64,000 nt of DNA from Winogradskyella flava (GTDB taxonomy: Bacteria > Bacteroidota > Bacteroidia > Flavobacteriales > Flavobacteriaceae): assembly GCF_014243395.1 (NCBI RefSeq), contig NZ_JACLCP010000001.1, forward strand, positions 434,001 through 498,000, read 5' to 3'. The notes beneath the pieces are model-generated. The model did no database searches, was not told the DNA's origin, and worked only from the letters and a program-made list of their open reading frames with translations. Within the stretch, counting starts at the first letter, position 1. Each line of letters begins with the position of its first letter. The position numbers and the translations under genes are program-made. Shown here one piece after another: positions 16,255 to 25,627 of the stretch.

Positions 16255-17160
16255 ACCAATTATTGGTGTAACAAGCAATAGTACTACGAATATTTCCCTA
16301 AACCAGCGTTCTGAAATAACTTCAATATAATTTGCCATTATTATTGAATATGGAGCAAAAATAAAGATGAATTCGCTTCCATTTTTTGAAGGTGCAATTA
16401 TGGCCACCAAAATAGAAATTATTGAGGCCCAAGCTACCAGAAAATAAGAGGGCCTAAGTTTTTTATTTTTATCTGGGAGCATTCTAAAAAAATAGATTAA
16501 AATCCATATAAAAGATGTGAATAGCACCGTAAACTTCAAGATATTGGCTTTACTATTATAAGATGTAAAATCTAAACTAGCATAGCGATCAAAGTTAGAA
16601 GGTTTTATATACTCATCATAAGCCACGATATTAAAAGTAATTAATAAGATTATTACAGTAGCCACACCAACAAAAGGAATAATGGTGTTTTTTATGTCAT
16701 TTTGCGAATGGTAAATAAGTGCGACAATTACGAGCGCAAAAAATAGAATGGCCCAAAAATAAAAAAGTGTAGCCAACATAATCCAAAAGCCAGCATCAAA
16801 TAATTTTTTTTTGATTTGATGATTGGTGTGTAGGCTTATTAAACGCCTCAATGCAAAAAACACAAATAAACTAGCGAGCAATAAATCTAAAAACCCAAGT
16901 GCTTTTGGGAACATACCAAACAAGAGTCCAAGGGTCATTATTGCATAGCTATTCTTTTGGGTAAGGTCATTTTTTGTAATTATAAAGTCTAAGAGGAATA
17001 TCGAAAAGATTGCAATACCAAGTTTAACTATGCCTTTCAGGATTTCATTTGCACTGTTAAACAGTAAATTGAAATTAACGATCACAAAAAGTAAAACGAT
17101 AAAAACGACTACAATAATGAAATTTATTGGTCTTGATTTACTAAAAATGCTTGTAATCAT
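16243..17160 (-). CDS. DUF6427-type multi-pass membrane protein
   Basis: This 305-residue protein has about eight to nine membrane helices and very few polar loops. It begins MITSIFSKSRPINFIIVVVF. I associate it with the flavobacterial family DUF6427, of unknown function, which usually lies beside upp and purD. The polytopic layout with a periplasmic or cytoplasmic loop around 180-205 recalls O-antigen ligase-like or transporter proteins, but no motif supports a specific activity. It is divergent from a 75-residue protein whose promoter -33 element lies inside the first codons of this gene. Confidence 0.72.
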   Translation of the reverse strand: MITSIFSKSRPINFIIVVVFIVLLFVIVNFNLLFNSANEILKGIVKLGIAIFSIFLLDFIITKNDLTQKNSYAIMTLGLLFGMFPKALGFLDLLLASLFVFFALRRLISLHTNHQIKKKLFDAGFWIMLATLFYFWAILFFALVIVALIYHSQNDIKNTIIPFVGVATVIILLITFNIVAYDEYIKPSNFDRYASLDFTSYNSKANILKFTVLFTSFIWILIYFFRMLPDKNKKLRPSYFLVAWASIISILVAIIAPSKNGSEFIFIFAPYSIIMANYIEVISERWFREIFVVLLLVTPIIGLLL

Positions 17161-17180
17161 TAACTCTTTTTGTATTTTTG
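17151..17180 (+). promoter_or_regulatory. Promoter of the small DUF6341-type gene
   Basis: TTG (17151-17153), a 19-base spacer and TATTTTTG (17173-17180) match the Bacteroidota consensus. The predicted leader is about 15 bases. The -33 element overlaps the start codon region of the divergent membrane protein gene. Confidence 0.6.
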
Positions 17181-17200
17181 CTCTGTAAATTTATAAAGTT

Positions 17201-17428
17201 ATGAAGGATTTCTTTTACGGAATACAAGATTTATTTGTTGATGTATTATTTGCGCCGTTTGATGCCTTACGTGCATTAGAGTTGGAAAGTTGGTTTTCCG
17301 CAAATTTTATGTCTTGGATTTTTATGGCTATCGGTCTAGTGGCGTTTGTATATTGGATGATGCAACTAGCAAAATATAATTCCAATAATGAGGAAGATAA
17401 AAGCGTCACCGCTCATTCTTACTTATAA
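17201..17428 (+). CDS. Small single-helix membrane protein (DUF6341-type)
   Basis: This 75-residue protein has an amphipathic N-terminus (MKDFFYGIQDLFVDVLFAPF), a single strong membrane helix at about 38-57 (WIFMAIGLVAFVYWMMQL) and a polar tail. I recall such proteins as DUF6341, found beside upp and sometimes mislabelled as uracil phosphoribosyltransferase because of the neighbour. It has no PRPP-binding motif and cannot be that enzyme. It has its own well-formed promoter. The stop lies 3 bases from the end of the convergent purD. Function is unknown. Confidence 0.72.
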   Translation: MKDFFYGIQDLFVDVLFAPFDALRALELESWFSANFMSWIFMAIGLVAFVYWMMQLAKYNSNNEEDKSVTAHSYL

Positions 17429-17431
17429 GTC

Positions 17432-18703
17432 TTAGAGATCAAAACCAATATCTTTTCGATAATACATCTTATCAAAACATAGATTTTCTATACTTTGATA
17501 GGATTTTTTTATGGCTTCTTGGTAAGTATTGCCATATGATGTTACCGCCATAACACGCCCTCCAGAAGTTACTACTTTATCATCTTGGTAGTTTGCACCT
17601 GCATGAAAAACTATAGAGTCCTTTATTGTACCTAAACCCATTATCTCCTTGCCCTTTTCATAAGCCTCAGGATATCCTCCTGAGACCAGCATAATGGTCG
17701 TAGCTGCGCGTTCGTCAATTTCTATAGTAACTTCAGCCAATGTTTGATTGGCCATAGCCTGAAAAATTTCAACCAAATCTGTTTTTAACCGTGGTAGCAC
17801 TACTTCAGTTTCTGGGTCACCCATCCTTACATTATATTCAATAACCTTTGGTTCGTCTCCGACTTTAATCAAGCCAATAAAAACAAAACCCACATAAGGC
17901 AAGTTGTCTTTTTTTAACCCTTCGACCGTAGGCTTAACAATTGTATTTTCAATTTTGTCTAAAAAATCCTTAGTGGCAAATGGCACTGGTGAAACAGCTC
18001 CCATTCCGCCTGTATTTAAACCTGTATCTCCCTCGCCAATGCGTTTATAATCTTTTGCAGTTGGAAGAATTTTGTAGTGTTTACCGTCAGTTAGGACAAA
18101 GCAACTTAGTTCTATACCATCCAAGAACTCTTCTATAACTACTTTGGTACTTGCATTGCCAAATTTGGCATCAACCAACATGCTTTTTAGTTCAGACTGA
18201 GCATCTTCTAGGCTACTAAGAATTAAAACACCCTTGCCCGCAGCTAAGCCATCTGCCTTTAAAACATATGGTGGGTTCAGGGTTTCCAAAAACTTACAAC
18301 CTTCTTCAACTGTATCTTTAGTAAAGCTTTCGTAAGCTGCTGTTGGGATATTGTGGCGCACCATAAATCTCTTAGCAAACTCCTTACTTCCTTCTAGTTC
18401 AGCCGCTGCCTTTTGAGGGCCAATTACAGCTACGTTTTTTAAATCAATATCTTGTAAAAAGAAGTCGTGAATACCATTTACTAATGGATCCTCTGGACCA
18501 ACAACAACGAGTTCTACACCATTTTCTATGACGGCTTCTTTAATGGCTTCAAAATCCGTTACCGAAATATCTAAATTTGTAGCTATGCTCTTAGTTCCAG
18601 AATTTCCAGGAGCCACATAAAGGTTGTCACAATGATTGCTTTGAGCTATTTTCCATGCAAATGTATGCTCTCTTCCTCCCGAACCAAGTACTAAAATATT
18701 CAT
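17432..18703 (-). CDS. purD: Phosphoribosylamine-glycine ligase (GAR synthetase)
   Basis: This ATP-grasp enzyme joins phosphoribosylamine and glycine in purine synthesis. With the ATG at 18701-18703 it has 423 residues and starts MNILVLGSGGREHTFAWKI, the canonical PurD beginning. A TTG seven codons upstream extends the frame but sits inside the -7 box, so it is rejected. Motifs include the substrate region VVGPEDPLVNGI, the ATP-grasp loop ADGLAAGKGVLIL, and the metal-binding segment YVGFVFIGLIKVGDEPKVIEYNVRMGDPE. The gene is a lone purine gene here. It is convergent with the 75-residue membrane protein. Confidence 0.96.
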   Translation of the reverse strand: MNILVLGSGGREHTFAWKIAQSNHCDNLYVAPGNSGTKSIATNLDISVTDFEAIKEAVIENGVELVVVGPEDPLVNGIHDFFLQDIDLKNVAVIGPQKAAAELEGSKEFAKRFMVRHNIPTAAYESFTKDTVEEGCKFLETLNPPYVLKADGLAAGKGVLILSSLEDAQSELKSMLVDAKFGNASTKVVIEEFLDGIELSCFVLTDGKHYKILPTAKDYKRIGEGDTGLNTGGMGAVSPVPFATKDFLDKIENTIVKPTVEGLKKDNLPYVGFVFIGLIKVGDEPKVIEYNVRMGDPETEVVLPRLKTDLVEIFQAMANQTLAEVTIEIDERAATTIMLVSGGYPEAYEKGKEIMGLGTIKDSIVFHAGANYQDDKVVTSGGRVMAVTSYGNTYQEAIKKSYQSIENLCFDKMYYRKDIGFDL

Positions 18704-18721
18704 GACTAAATGTTGTTTGGG

Positions 18722-18753
18722 CAAAAATAATTGGTTTTAAGCTGAAAAAACAA
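18722..18753 (-). promoter_or_regulatory. Promoter of purD
   Basis: TTG (18751-18753), a 21-base spacer and TATTTTTG (18722-18729) lie on the minus strand. The leader would be about 12 bases before the ATG at 18703. No PurR-type or riboswitch structure was seen. Confidence 0.5.
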
Positions 18754-18789
18754 TTATTTTACGGAAACCTTAAAAGCTAAAAAAACAGC

Positions 18790-20097
18790 TTGCGATTATT
18801 TGATTTTTCTTTAAAATTTAACGGCTTTGATATAGACAATGCTCGAAAAACTCTGTCTAAAATTCAAGCGCTAAACGACTTTGAGTTTAATGATTATGTT
18901 GAAAAAAAGCAAGAAGAAATCATCTCGTATCATTTACAAAACAATCCTTTCTATAAATCATTTGGAAAAGGCATTGCTATTGATCGCTGGGATTCAGTTC
19001 CAGTAATGACCAAAAGACATTTACAGCGACCTCTACAACAAAGGCTAAGTCTTGGGTATGGTTTAAAAGATATCTACGTCAATAAAACTTCTGGGAGTTC
19101 TGGAGACCCATTTATTTTTGCTAAAGACAAATGGTGTCACGCCATGACTTGGGCCGAAATTATGGATAGATTTTCATGGTACGGTATTGATTTCAATAGC
19201 TCTAAGCAGGCTCGATTTTACGGCATCCCACTTGATAAAAAAGGCTATTATAAAGAACGAGTTAAAGATTGGTTTGGTAATCGCTTTCGGTTTTCGGTTT
19301 TCGATTTAAGTGACGAGGCATTTGACAAAGCTTTAAAAAATTTCAAAGCTTCAAAATTTAAATACATAAATGGTTATACCAGCCCCATAGTTCAGTTTGC
19401 AAAATATTTGAAGCGAAAAAATGTCATCCTAAATACCATCTGCTGTAGTTTAAGGGTGTGTATTGTTACCTCCGAAATGCTATTTGAAGACGATAAAAAA
19501 CTTATGGAAACACAATTTGGTGTACCTGTAGTTAATGAATATGGCGCCTCGGAACTAGATCTTATTGCCTTTGAAAACCTGACAGGTGAATGGCAAGTAA
19601 ATAGTGAAACACTTTATGTTGAAGTTTTGGACCAAAATGACAATGCTTTGCCTAATGGTGAAGAGGGTAGAATCGTGATCACCTCATTATACAACAAAGC
19701 CCATCCATTTATTAGATATGATATAGGAGATATTGGCACCTTAAGTGATAAAGGCTCCATAAGAAAACCCATACTTGAAAAGTTGACTGGCAGAACAAAC
19801 GATATCGCAGTATTACCAAGCGGTAAAAAAGCGGCCGGATTGACATTTTATTATATTACTAAAAGTGTTATTGAAGACGACGGTAATGTTTCTGAGTTTG
19901 TAATAGAGCAAGTGGCTTTGGATAAATTCATGATCAGGTATATTAGTCTAAACGAGCTCTCTGGTGATATGAAGAAAACCATTGCTATTGAAATGGAGCG
20001 TTATCTGGAACCTGGTATTAATGTCTACTTTGAACGTGTCTCTAAACTTGAGCGCACTAAGGCAGGAAAATTAAAACAATTCGTTTCTAATCTGTAG
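18790..20097 (+). CDS. CapK/PaaK-like AMP-forming ligase family protein
   Basis: This 435-residue protein of the acyl-adenylate superfamily has the AMP-binding loop TSGSSGDP (100-107), NEYGASELDLIAFE (about 250-265) and the hinge region RYDIGDIG with GRTNDIAVLPSG after it. It resembles phenylacetate-CoA ligase and the CapK-type proteins found in capsule loci, where substrates are unknown. It starts with TTG at 18790. No in-frame ATG occurs before residue 70, and an upstream start would run into the purD promoter. It lies at the edge of the polysaccharide region and is convergent with a glycosyltransferase, sharing 11 bases. Activation of an acyl group for polymer decoration is a plausible inference. 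Confidence 0.85.
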   Translation: MRLFDFSLKFNGFDIDNARKTLSKIQALNDFEFNDYVEKKQEEIISYHLQNNPFYKSFGKGIAIDRWDSVPVMTKRHLQRPLQQRLSLGYGLKDIYVNKTSGSSGDPFIFAKDKWCHAMTWAEIMDRFSWYGIDFNSSKQARFYGIPLDKKGYYKERVKDWFGNRFRFSVFDLSDEAFDKALKNFKASKFKYINGYTSPIVQFAKYLKRKNVILNTICCSLRVCIVTSEMLFEDDKKLMETQFGVPVVNEYGASELDLIAFENLTGEWQVNSETLYVEVLDQNDNALPNGEEGRIVITSLYNKAHPFIRYDIGDIGTLSDKGSIRKPILEKLTGRTNDIAVLPSGKKAAGLTFYYITKSVIEDDGNVSEFVIEQVALDKFMIRYISLNELSGDMKKTIAIEMERYLEPGINVYFERVSKLERTKAGKLKQFVSNL

Positions 20098-20860
20098 GTT
20101 TTATCAAGCGTTGTTTTACGAATATGTGTTCATTCAAAAATACCATTAGATAGAACAATGATTTAATATAAGAAAACTCAAGTCCTTTTCTATAAATGTT
20201 GAAATTATGCTTAATCAGACTTATTTTATTTGATGATAAAGAGCCTTGACTTATTCTATAATACGCTAGTGATTCCGAAATGCCTATAGCAGGTTTCTCA
20301 CTCCTTTTAAGGGCCTCTAACCACAACAACCAATCTTGCCTTTTCTTTAAATCTTTTGTGTAAATTTTGCCTAAGGAAGAGCAATTATACATTCCTGTTA
20401 AGTTTCCAATATAATTAGCCTTAAGCAATTTATTATAGGATAACGACTTTAGGGCATTTACTTTTTTTTTCAAAGATTCTCCGCCTGAGTCAATGAGTTC
20501 ATAGCTTCCAAATACAACATCTGAATTACCAAAACTTAAAATATTGGTTTGCAATTCCAATTTATTTTCTTTCCAAAGATCATCAGCATCTAAGAAAGCA
20601 ATATAATCTCCCATTGCCATTTTAGTACCTAGATTTCTTGCTTCTGCAGCCCCTTTATTTTTTCGTTGTTTGTAAAGTTTAATCTTAGAGTTATCAGTTG
20701 TGATGGAGGTGAGTTTTTCTATCGTATTGTCAGAAGATGCGTCGTCAACCAAAATTAATTCCCAATTCTCGTAAGTCTGATTTAATACGCTGTTAATGGT
20801 TTTATCAATGACATCTGCATTATTAAACATTGGCGTAATTATGGAAACTAGAGGTCTCAT
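20087..20860 (-). CDS. Glycosyltransferase family 2
   Basis: This 257-residue GT-A fold transferase has the N-terminus SIITPMFNNADVIDKTINSV, the nucleotide-sugar segment ILVDDASSDNT (about 36-46) and the metal-binding DADD (91-94). The C-terminal part is short and lacks membrane helices, so it acts at the cytoplasmic face on a lipid-linked acceptor. It follows the initiating sugar-phosphate transferase by 5 bases and very likely adds the second sugar of the repeat. Donor and linkage cannot be predicted. Its tail overlaps the CapK-like gene from the other strand. Confidence 0.93.
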   Translation of the reverse strand: MRPLVSIITPMFNNADVIDKTINSVLNQTYENWELILVDDASSDNTIEKLTSITTDNSKIKLYKQRKNKGAAEARNLGTKMAMGDYIAFLDADDLWKENKLELQTNILSFGNSDVVFGSYELIDSGGESLKKKVNALKSLSYNKLLKANYIGNLTGMYNCSSLGKIYTKDLKKRQDWLLWLEALKRSEKPAIGISESLAYYRISQGSLSSNKISLIKHNFNIYRKGLEFSYIKSLFYLMVFLNEHIFVKQRLIKPTD

Positions 20861-20865
20861 ATGCT

Positions 20866-22242
20866 TTAGTAGGCTTTATCCTCACCTTTTATTGCATTAA
20901 GAAATGTTTGTACTACGATCTTCATATCTAATAATAGAGACCAGTTCTCAATATAAAAAATATCAAATTTCACTCTACCAATAATATCCTTGTCTGACTC
21001 TACTTCCCCTCTAAACCCGCTTACTTGAGCCAAACCCGTAATTCCAGGCTTAACAAAATGTCTTACCATAAACTTGTCAATCTTTTTTGCATACATATGT
21101 GTATGGCTTACCATATGAGGTCTTGGTCCGACCACAGACATATCTCCAAAAAGTACATTGAAAAACTGAGGTAACTCGTCAATACTCGTTTTTCTCAAAA
21201 ATTTACCGACTCTAGTGATTCTACTATCATCCCTAGTTACTTGATATAGGTGTGCTTCTTCATTCGGCATCATAGATCTAAACTTGTAGCAGTCAAACTC
21301 TTTATAATTAAAACCATTTCTTGACTGTTTGAAAAAAACCGGACCTTTGGATTCCAACTTAATTAAAATGGCTATAATAGGGGTTAGCCATGACAAAATA
21401 AATACTATAACTAGGCTTGAAAATAAGATGTCAAAACCACGTTTTATAAATGTATTTACTGAATCTTCAAGGGGTATTGTTCTTAATGTTAAGATCGGAA
21501 TGTAATCATAATATTCATATTGAAGTCTTTTAGAATAAATCTCCTTACTATCGGGAATAAACTTTAAAATTTTAAGATTGTTATCCGCAAAATCTACAAT
21601 ATCGGCTATTTGTGAATTTGAGAGCTCTGAAATAGAACAGTAGATTTCATCTATTCTTTCATTTAAAATAAAATCAAAACATTGACTTAACGACGATTCA
21701 TGATTTTTAAAATTGTATGTTTTTTTATGTAAATAGCCATACTCCGGATTGCTATTGAAAAAATCCTCAAGAGCCACTGTCTTTTCATTTAGACCAAGAA
21801 TAACTGTGTATCTATAATTTCCTCCAAATGAAGCTCTGTATTTTTGTAATAAATAATAAATCGCAAACTTAAAAACAGAAATTAGAAAAAAACAAAATAA
21901 TGTGTACTTAACAATAGGTCTTGGATATACATCCAATTCATGATAAAGTCCTGAAAAAGCGAAAGTGTAAAGTAAAAATAAAATTGACTGTTTTACCACT
22001 AACGAAAAAATATCGACAGGTCTAGTATAACGATATACCTCATAGAATTTGGAATATACCGATAGAAGTAACCAGCCTAATGAAATGAATGCTGAAAAAA
22101 TTAGTATTGCATTACCATTTATAAGTGAAGCCTTATCCTCCAGCAGATAAAAGTATGCCACACAATTAATAATGCTTAAGTCAATCGCATAGGAAATTGG
22201 TCTTAAATAGCCTGAATATCCTCTTTGACCAAGCCTACTCAT
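20866..22242 (-). CDS. Undecaprenyl-phosphate sugar-1-phosphate transferase (WcaJ-like, polyprenyl glycosylphosphotransferase)
   Basis: This initiating enzyme of polysaccharide synthesis transfers sugar-1-phosphate from a nucleotide sugar to undecaprenyl phosphate. Its 458 residues contain four to five N-terminal membrane helices (about 15-140), a Rossmann-like CoA-binding-type domain (about 145-260) and the C-terminal catalytic domain starting KRGFDILFS. The catalytic domain has KLESKGPVFFKQSRNG, CYKFRSM, DELPQFFNVLFGDMSVVGPRP and the end region KPGITGLAQVSGFRG. This is the WcaJ/ExoY pattern. It is the first gene of a minus-strand pair with the family 2 transferase. A TATTTTTG box (22341-22348) about 100 bases upstream may drive it. 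Confidence 0.95.
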   Translation of the reverse strand: MSRLGQRGYSGYLRPISYAIDLSIINCVAYFYLLEDKASLINGNAILIFSAFISLGWLLLSVYSKFYEVYRYTRPVDIFSLVVKQSILFLLYTFAFSGLYHELDVYPRPIVKYTLFCFFLISVFKFAIYYLLQKYRASFGGNYRYTVILGLNEKTVALEDFFNSNPEYGYLHKKTYNFKNHESSLSQCFDFILNERIDEIYCSISELSNSQIADIVDFADNNLKILKFIPDSKEIYSKRLQYEYYDYIPILTLRTIPLEDSVNTFIKRGFDILFSSLVIVFILSWLTPIIAILIKLESKGPVFFKQSRNGFNYKEFDCYKFRSMMPNEEAHLYQVTRDDSRITRVGKFLRKTSIDELPQFFNVLFGDMSVVGPRPHMVSHTHMYAKKIDKFMVRHFVKPGITGLAQVSGFRGEVESDKDIIGRVKFDIFYIENWSLLLDMKIVVQTFLNAIKGEDKAY

Positions 22243-22451
22243 TTATCCTTAATTGTCATACAGTTAATTTATTTTTTATTTGATTAAAAATTGATGATGC
22301 GTTTGTGTCCAAGTGCCTTAAAAACTATAAGTCTGTCAAACAAAAATAGAAAAACCTTTTAAGATACCTCGTCAAATATCACTCATGTTGCAATGTGTTT
22401 TAATTTATAAAGCCTAAATTTGTATTTAAAACAGCTAGAGAGAGTCATTTC
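22243..22451. promoter_or_regulatory. Divergent regulatory gap between the WcaJ-like gene and the acyltransferase gene
   Basis: This AT-rich gap of 209 bases holds two opposite -7 boxes: TATTTTTG on the minus strand (22341-22348) and TAAATTTG on the plus strand (22415-22422). Neither has a -33 TTG at an ideal spacing; the closest are 24 bases away. The minus-strand leader would be nearly 100 bases. No stem-loop of note was seen. Confidence 0.45.
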
Positions 22452-23168
22452 ATGAAAACATACAAGGTTATTGAATTTTTCTTGTCACGAGTTAAAAAAG
22501 AAAAACATACGCTGTCTTATCCCTTTTCCTTGAGAGAATTTATCTCTATAATGACGTCTAAAGCATTTTCCGCCATAAGAGGCACTTTGTTTGTAAAACC
22601 GTTTTTGAAACATTCTAATGGTATTATTTTTGCTGAATCTGGTGCTAAAGTGAAATTTGGACATAAGGTTAAAGTCGGAAGTGGGTTGAACTTAATGAAA
22701 AATTCTGCTATAAATGCATTAAGCTATAGTGGTGTTGAAATAGGCAATAATTTCACTCTAGGAAAATATGCTATGATTGAGTGTACTGGCGTGCTAAGAA
22801 ATGTGGGGAACTCTCTTAAAATTGGAGATAACGTTGGTATAAATCACTTTTGTTTTATAGGAGTGCGGGGTGATATAGAAATTGGCAATAATGTTATATT
22901 TGGACCTAGGGTAAATGTATTTTCTGAAAACCATAATTATCACGATATTGCAGTTCCGATCAAAAACCAAGGTGTCACCAAGGGAAAGACTGTAATTGGA
23001 AATGATGTCTGGATTGGTGCCAATGTTTCGATCATGTCGGATGTAACCATAGGAGATGGGTGTATCATCGCGGCTGGCGCTGTTGTTACCAAGGATATTC
23101 CGGCTTACTCGGTTATTGGTGGTGTTCCAGCTAAAGTTTTAAAAAATAGAAAAGAAGAAGAATTATGA
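22452..23168 (+). CDS. Hexapeptide-repeat acyltransferase (LbH family)
   Basis: This 238-residue protein has a C-terminal left-handed beta-helix of hexapeptide repeats (about 95-230), with segments such as [20 protein letters not shown] and [20 protein letters not shown]. It ends [22 protein letters not shown], the ending of the maltose/galactoside O-acetyltransferase group. The histidines in SENHNYHD are at the usual catalytic site. It probably O-acetylates a sugar of the polymer using acetyl-CoA. The first 60 residues are basic and unlike the repeat. The stop overlaps the ATG of the radical SAM gene as ATGA, so the two are translationally coupled. Confidence 0.9.
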   Translation: MKTYKVIEFFLSRVKKEKHTLSYPFSLREFISIMTSKAFSAIRGTLFVKPFLKHSNGIIFAESGAKVKFGHKVKVGSGLNLMKNSAINALSYSGVEIGNNFTLGKYAMIECTGVLRNVGNSLKIGDNVGINHFCFIGVRGDIEIGNNVIFGPRVNVFSENHNYHDIAVPIKNQGVTKGKTVIGNDVWIGANVSIMSDVTIGDGCIIAAGAVVTKDIPAYSVIGGVPAKVLKNRKEEEL

Positions 23169-24244
23169 CTAAAGTAAAAATGCCTACGGATGTTTCTATT
23201 ATCACAACATATCGTTGTAATATGGAGTGTAAAATGTGTGATATCTGGAGAAACCCGACTAATAAGAAGTATGAATTAACGGCGGAGGATTTAGAAAAGT
23301 TACCGAATTTTAAATTCACTAATATTACGGGTGGTGAACCTTTTATGCGCAGGGATATTGAAGATATTATTGATGTTATGTATAAAAAGAGTGATAGAGT
23401 TGTAATCTCTACGGCAGGGTGGCATACCAATAAAATTCTTAAAATGGCCGAACGTTTTCCAAAGATTGGTGTTCGTGTGAGTTTAGAAGGAATGGAGGAG
23501 ATCAACAATGATTTAAGAGGGCGCGATACAGGTTTTCAAAGAGGATTAAAAACCTTAATGGGCTTAAAAGAAATGGGAATAAAAGATATTGGCTTTGGTA
23601 TGACTGTGTCTAATAAAAATTCTCATGATCTTATAAATTTATACGAACTGAGTAAGCAAATTGATATGGAATTTGCTACTGCTACTTTTCATAATTCATT
23701 TTACTTTCATAAAGATGATAATGAGGTGACCAATAAAGATGAAGTAATTAACAACTTTGAGAAATTAATTGACATGCTCCTCAAAGACAACAACCCAAAA
23801 AGTTGGTACCGTGCTTATTTTAATTTGGGGCTCATTAATTATATCAAGGGCCAAAAACGAATGCTCCCATGCGAGGCTGGTACAGTGAACTTCTTTATAG
23901 AACCTTACGGTGATGTTTATCCATGTAATGGGTTAGAGAAAAAATACTGGAAAGAATCTATGGGCAATATTCGAGATTATGATTCTTTCGAAGATCTTTG
24001 GTATAGTGAGCAAGCTGATAAAGTGAGGGGATTAGTTAGAACTTGTCCTAAAAATTGTTGGATGGTGGGTACGGCTGCTCCTGTTATGAAAAAGTATATT
24101 AAGCACCCAACGAAATGGGTTGTGAAAAATAAGATTAAAAGTATTATTGGTAAACCTGTTTGTAAAGATCATATCCCTTATGCAGATGTCGGTCAAGATC
24201 CTTTACAGGGGGATTTAAGAGAGGTAGATGTCAACACTCTTTAA
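23165..24244 (+). CDS. Radical SAM protein with a SPASM-like C-terminal cysteine region
   Basis: This 359-residue protein binds its catalytic 4Fe-4S cluster through Cys18, Cys22 and Cys25 in [18 protein letters not shown]-binding is indicated by [12 protein letters not shown] (about 55-66). Further cysteines lie in [15 protein letters not shown] and TCPKNC (about 235-300), the arrangement of an auxiliary-cluster (SPASM or twitch) region. It is coupled to the hexapeptide acyltransferase and followed by a glycosyltransferase, so its substrate is probably a sugar or lipid-linked intermediate. Peptide modification is possible for this fold, but no precursor peptide gene was seen. The exact reaction is unknown. 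Confidence 0.88.
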   Translation: MTKVKMPTDVSIITTYRCNMECKMCDIWRNPTNKKYELTAEDLEKLPNFKFTNITGGEPFMRRDIEDIIDVMYKKSDRVVISTAGWHTNKILKMAERFPKIGVRVSLEGMEEINNDLRGRDTGFQRGLKTLMGLKEMGIKDIGFGMTVSNKNSHDLINLYELSKQIDMEFATATFHNSFYFHKDDNEVTNKDEVINNFEKLIDMLLKDNNPKSWYRAYFNLGLINYIKGQKRMLPCEAGTVNFFIEPYGDVYPCNGLEKKYWKESMGNIRDYDSFEDLWYSEQADKVRGLVRTCPKNCWMVGTAAPVMKKYIKHPTKWVVKNKIKSIIGKPVCKDHIPYADVGQDPLQGDLREVDVNTL

Positions 24245-24293
24245 TGTTAATTAAAAAAGGATTACCGGAGACCGCTAATCGTATTTTCAATAA

Positions 24294-25388
24294 ATGAAGA
24301 TAATTGTCTTGGGCACAAGAGGTATTCCTAATGTTTTAGGTGGTGTAGAGACCCATTGTGAGCAACTGTATCCTAGAATAGCTGCCCAAGGCCATAATAT
24401 TACTGTTATTACTAGAACTCCCTATGTTGTAGATAAAACTAAAAAGCATCATAGCGGTGTAAACCTTAAGCATATTTATGCACCTAAGCATAAATCTTTA
24501 GAGGCCGTCGTACACACTTTTCTGGGTGTACTTTATGCAGCTTACAAAAGACCTGATATCCTTCATATACATGCCGTCGGCCCAATGCTTTTAACGCCCT
24601 TAGCGAAGCTGTTTGGGCTAAAAGTAGTGATCACTAATCATGGACCAGACTATGACCGCCAAAAATGGGGGAAATCTGCAAAGATTCTTCTTAAAACAGG
24701 TGAACGTTTTGGTACAATATTTGCCAACAAAGTCATTGTTATTTCTAACGTTATAAACTCAATTCTTAAAAAGAAATACAATAGAAAAGATGCTGTCTTA
24801 ATCTACAATGGTGTTATTATTCCTAAACCAACGGCTGACATTGATTATATAAAATCTATAGGTGTAAAAAAGGATAATTATCTCATCGCAGTAGGTCGGT
24901 TTGTAGAAGAAAAGGGGTTCTCTGATTTAATAAAAGCCTACAAAGCCATTAACGTGCCTTATAAATTAGTTTTAGTAGGTAATGCAGACCATGAAACCAC
25001 TTACAGCAAACGTTTAAAAAATGAAGCTATTGATGCTGGAGTAATTTTAACCGGGTTCATAAAGGGTGAAGCTTTACATCAAATTTTCTCACATGCAAAG
25101 TTATTTATAATGCCATCATACCATGAAGGATTACCTATTGCCCTATTAGAGGCTATGAGTTACAATCTTAATGTATTGGTAAGTGATATTCCTGCCAACT
25201 TAGAAATAGCTCTAAATGAAAAGTGTTATTTTGAAGTTGGAAATATTGAATCTATAAAGTCTTCTATCCTAAAGACTCTAGAAACTTTAGAAAAGTCAAT
25301 TGATTATTCTAAATTAATGAATGATATTTATAATTGGAATAAAATTGCAAAACAAACTATTGAAGTTTATAAAACACTTCAATCTTAA
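24294..25388 (+). CDS. Glycosyltransferase family 4
   Basis: This 364-residue GT-B transferase has the N-terminal acceptor domain with RGIPNVLGGVETHCEQLYPR and the donor domain with AVGRFVEEKGFSDLIKAYK and the E-x7-E region HEGLPIALLEAMSYNLNVLV. It acts in the cytoplasm on lipid-linked oligosaccharides. It follows the radical SAM gene by 49 bases on the plus strand, the last gene of this three-gene island within a mostly minus-strand cluster. Its stop codon shares three bases with the stop of the convergent 79-residue gene. The sugar is unknown. Confidence 0.93.
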   Translation: MKIIVLGTRGIPNVLGGVETHCEQLYPRIAAQGHNITVITRTPYVVDKTKKHHSGVNLKHIYAPKHKSLEAVVHTFLGVLYAAYKRPDILHIHAVGPMLLTPLAKLFGLKVVITNHGPDYDRQKWGKSAKILLKTGERFGTIFANKVIVISNVINSILKKKYNRKDAVLIYNGVIIPKPTADIDYIKSIGVKKDNYLIAVGRFVEEKGFSDLIKAYKAINVPYKLVLVGNADHETTYSKRLKNEAIDAGVILTGFIKGEALHQIFSHAKLFIMPSYHEGLPIALLEAMSYNLNVLVSDIPANLEIALNEKCYFEVGNIESIKSSILKTLETLEKSIDYSKLMNDIYNWNKIAKQTIEVYKTLQS

Positions 25389-25624
25389 ACCTCGAGGAGA
25401 TCTAGCTGTCCAAGAATAATTATAACTCTATAAATTAAATCTTCGAAATCATCTTCTAAATCTTCGTTTTCTATTTTATCTTGGTTGCGTTTAAGTCTTG
25501 CTAATAACTCTAACACGATACTTTCGAATGACGTTACGGCCGTTTTATCGTCCATATTTAAGGCTTCATAGTTTTTTTCTAACTCTTCAACATCTTTTGT
25601 AAGTGATTTAATAATATCGCTCAT
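25385..25624 (-). CDS. Small acidic helical protein of unknown function
   Basis: This 79-residue protein is rich in Asp, Glu and Leu and is predicted to be all helix, with heptad-like Leu/Ile spacing (VEELEKNYEALNM and ILELLARLKR-type stretches), no signal peptide and no cysteines. It starts 3 bases after the esterase gene stop and is likely its co-transcribed partner. I recognise no family. Its codon use and composition match its neighbours, and its reading frame is open and consistent, so it is likely real, but the evidence is modest. Confidence 0.55.
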   Translation of the reverse strand: MSDIIKSLTKDVEELEKNYEALNMDDKTAVTSFESIVLELLARLKRNQDKIENEDLEDDFEDLIYRVIIILGQLDLLEV

Positions 25625-25627
25625 TTT

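Noticed and set aside
17201..17428. Second uracil phosphoribosyltransferase
   Set aside because: It has 75 residues with a membrane helix and no PRPP-binding loop. The label arises from neighbouring upp.
18704..18724. Longer purD frame starting with TTG
   Set aside because: It overlaps the -7 box, and MNILVLGSGGREH is the conserved N-terminus.
23165..24244. Peptide-modifying (RiPP) radical SAM system
   Set aside because: No small precursor ORF, leader peptidase or transporter lies beside it; the neighbours are an acyltransferase and glycosyltransferase.
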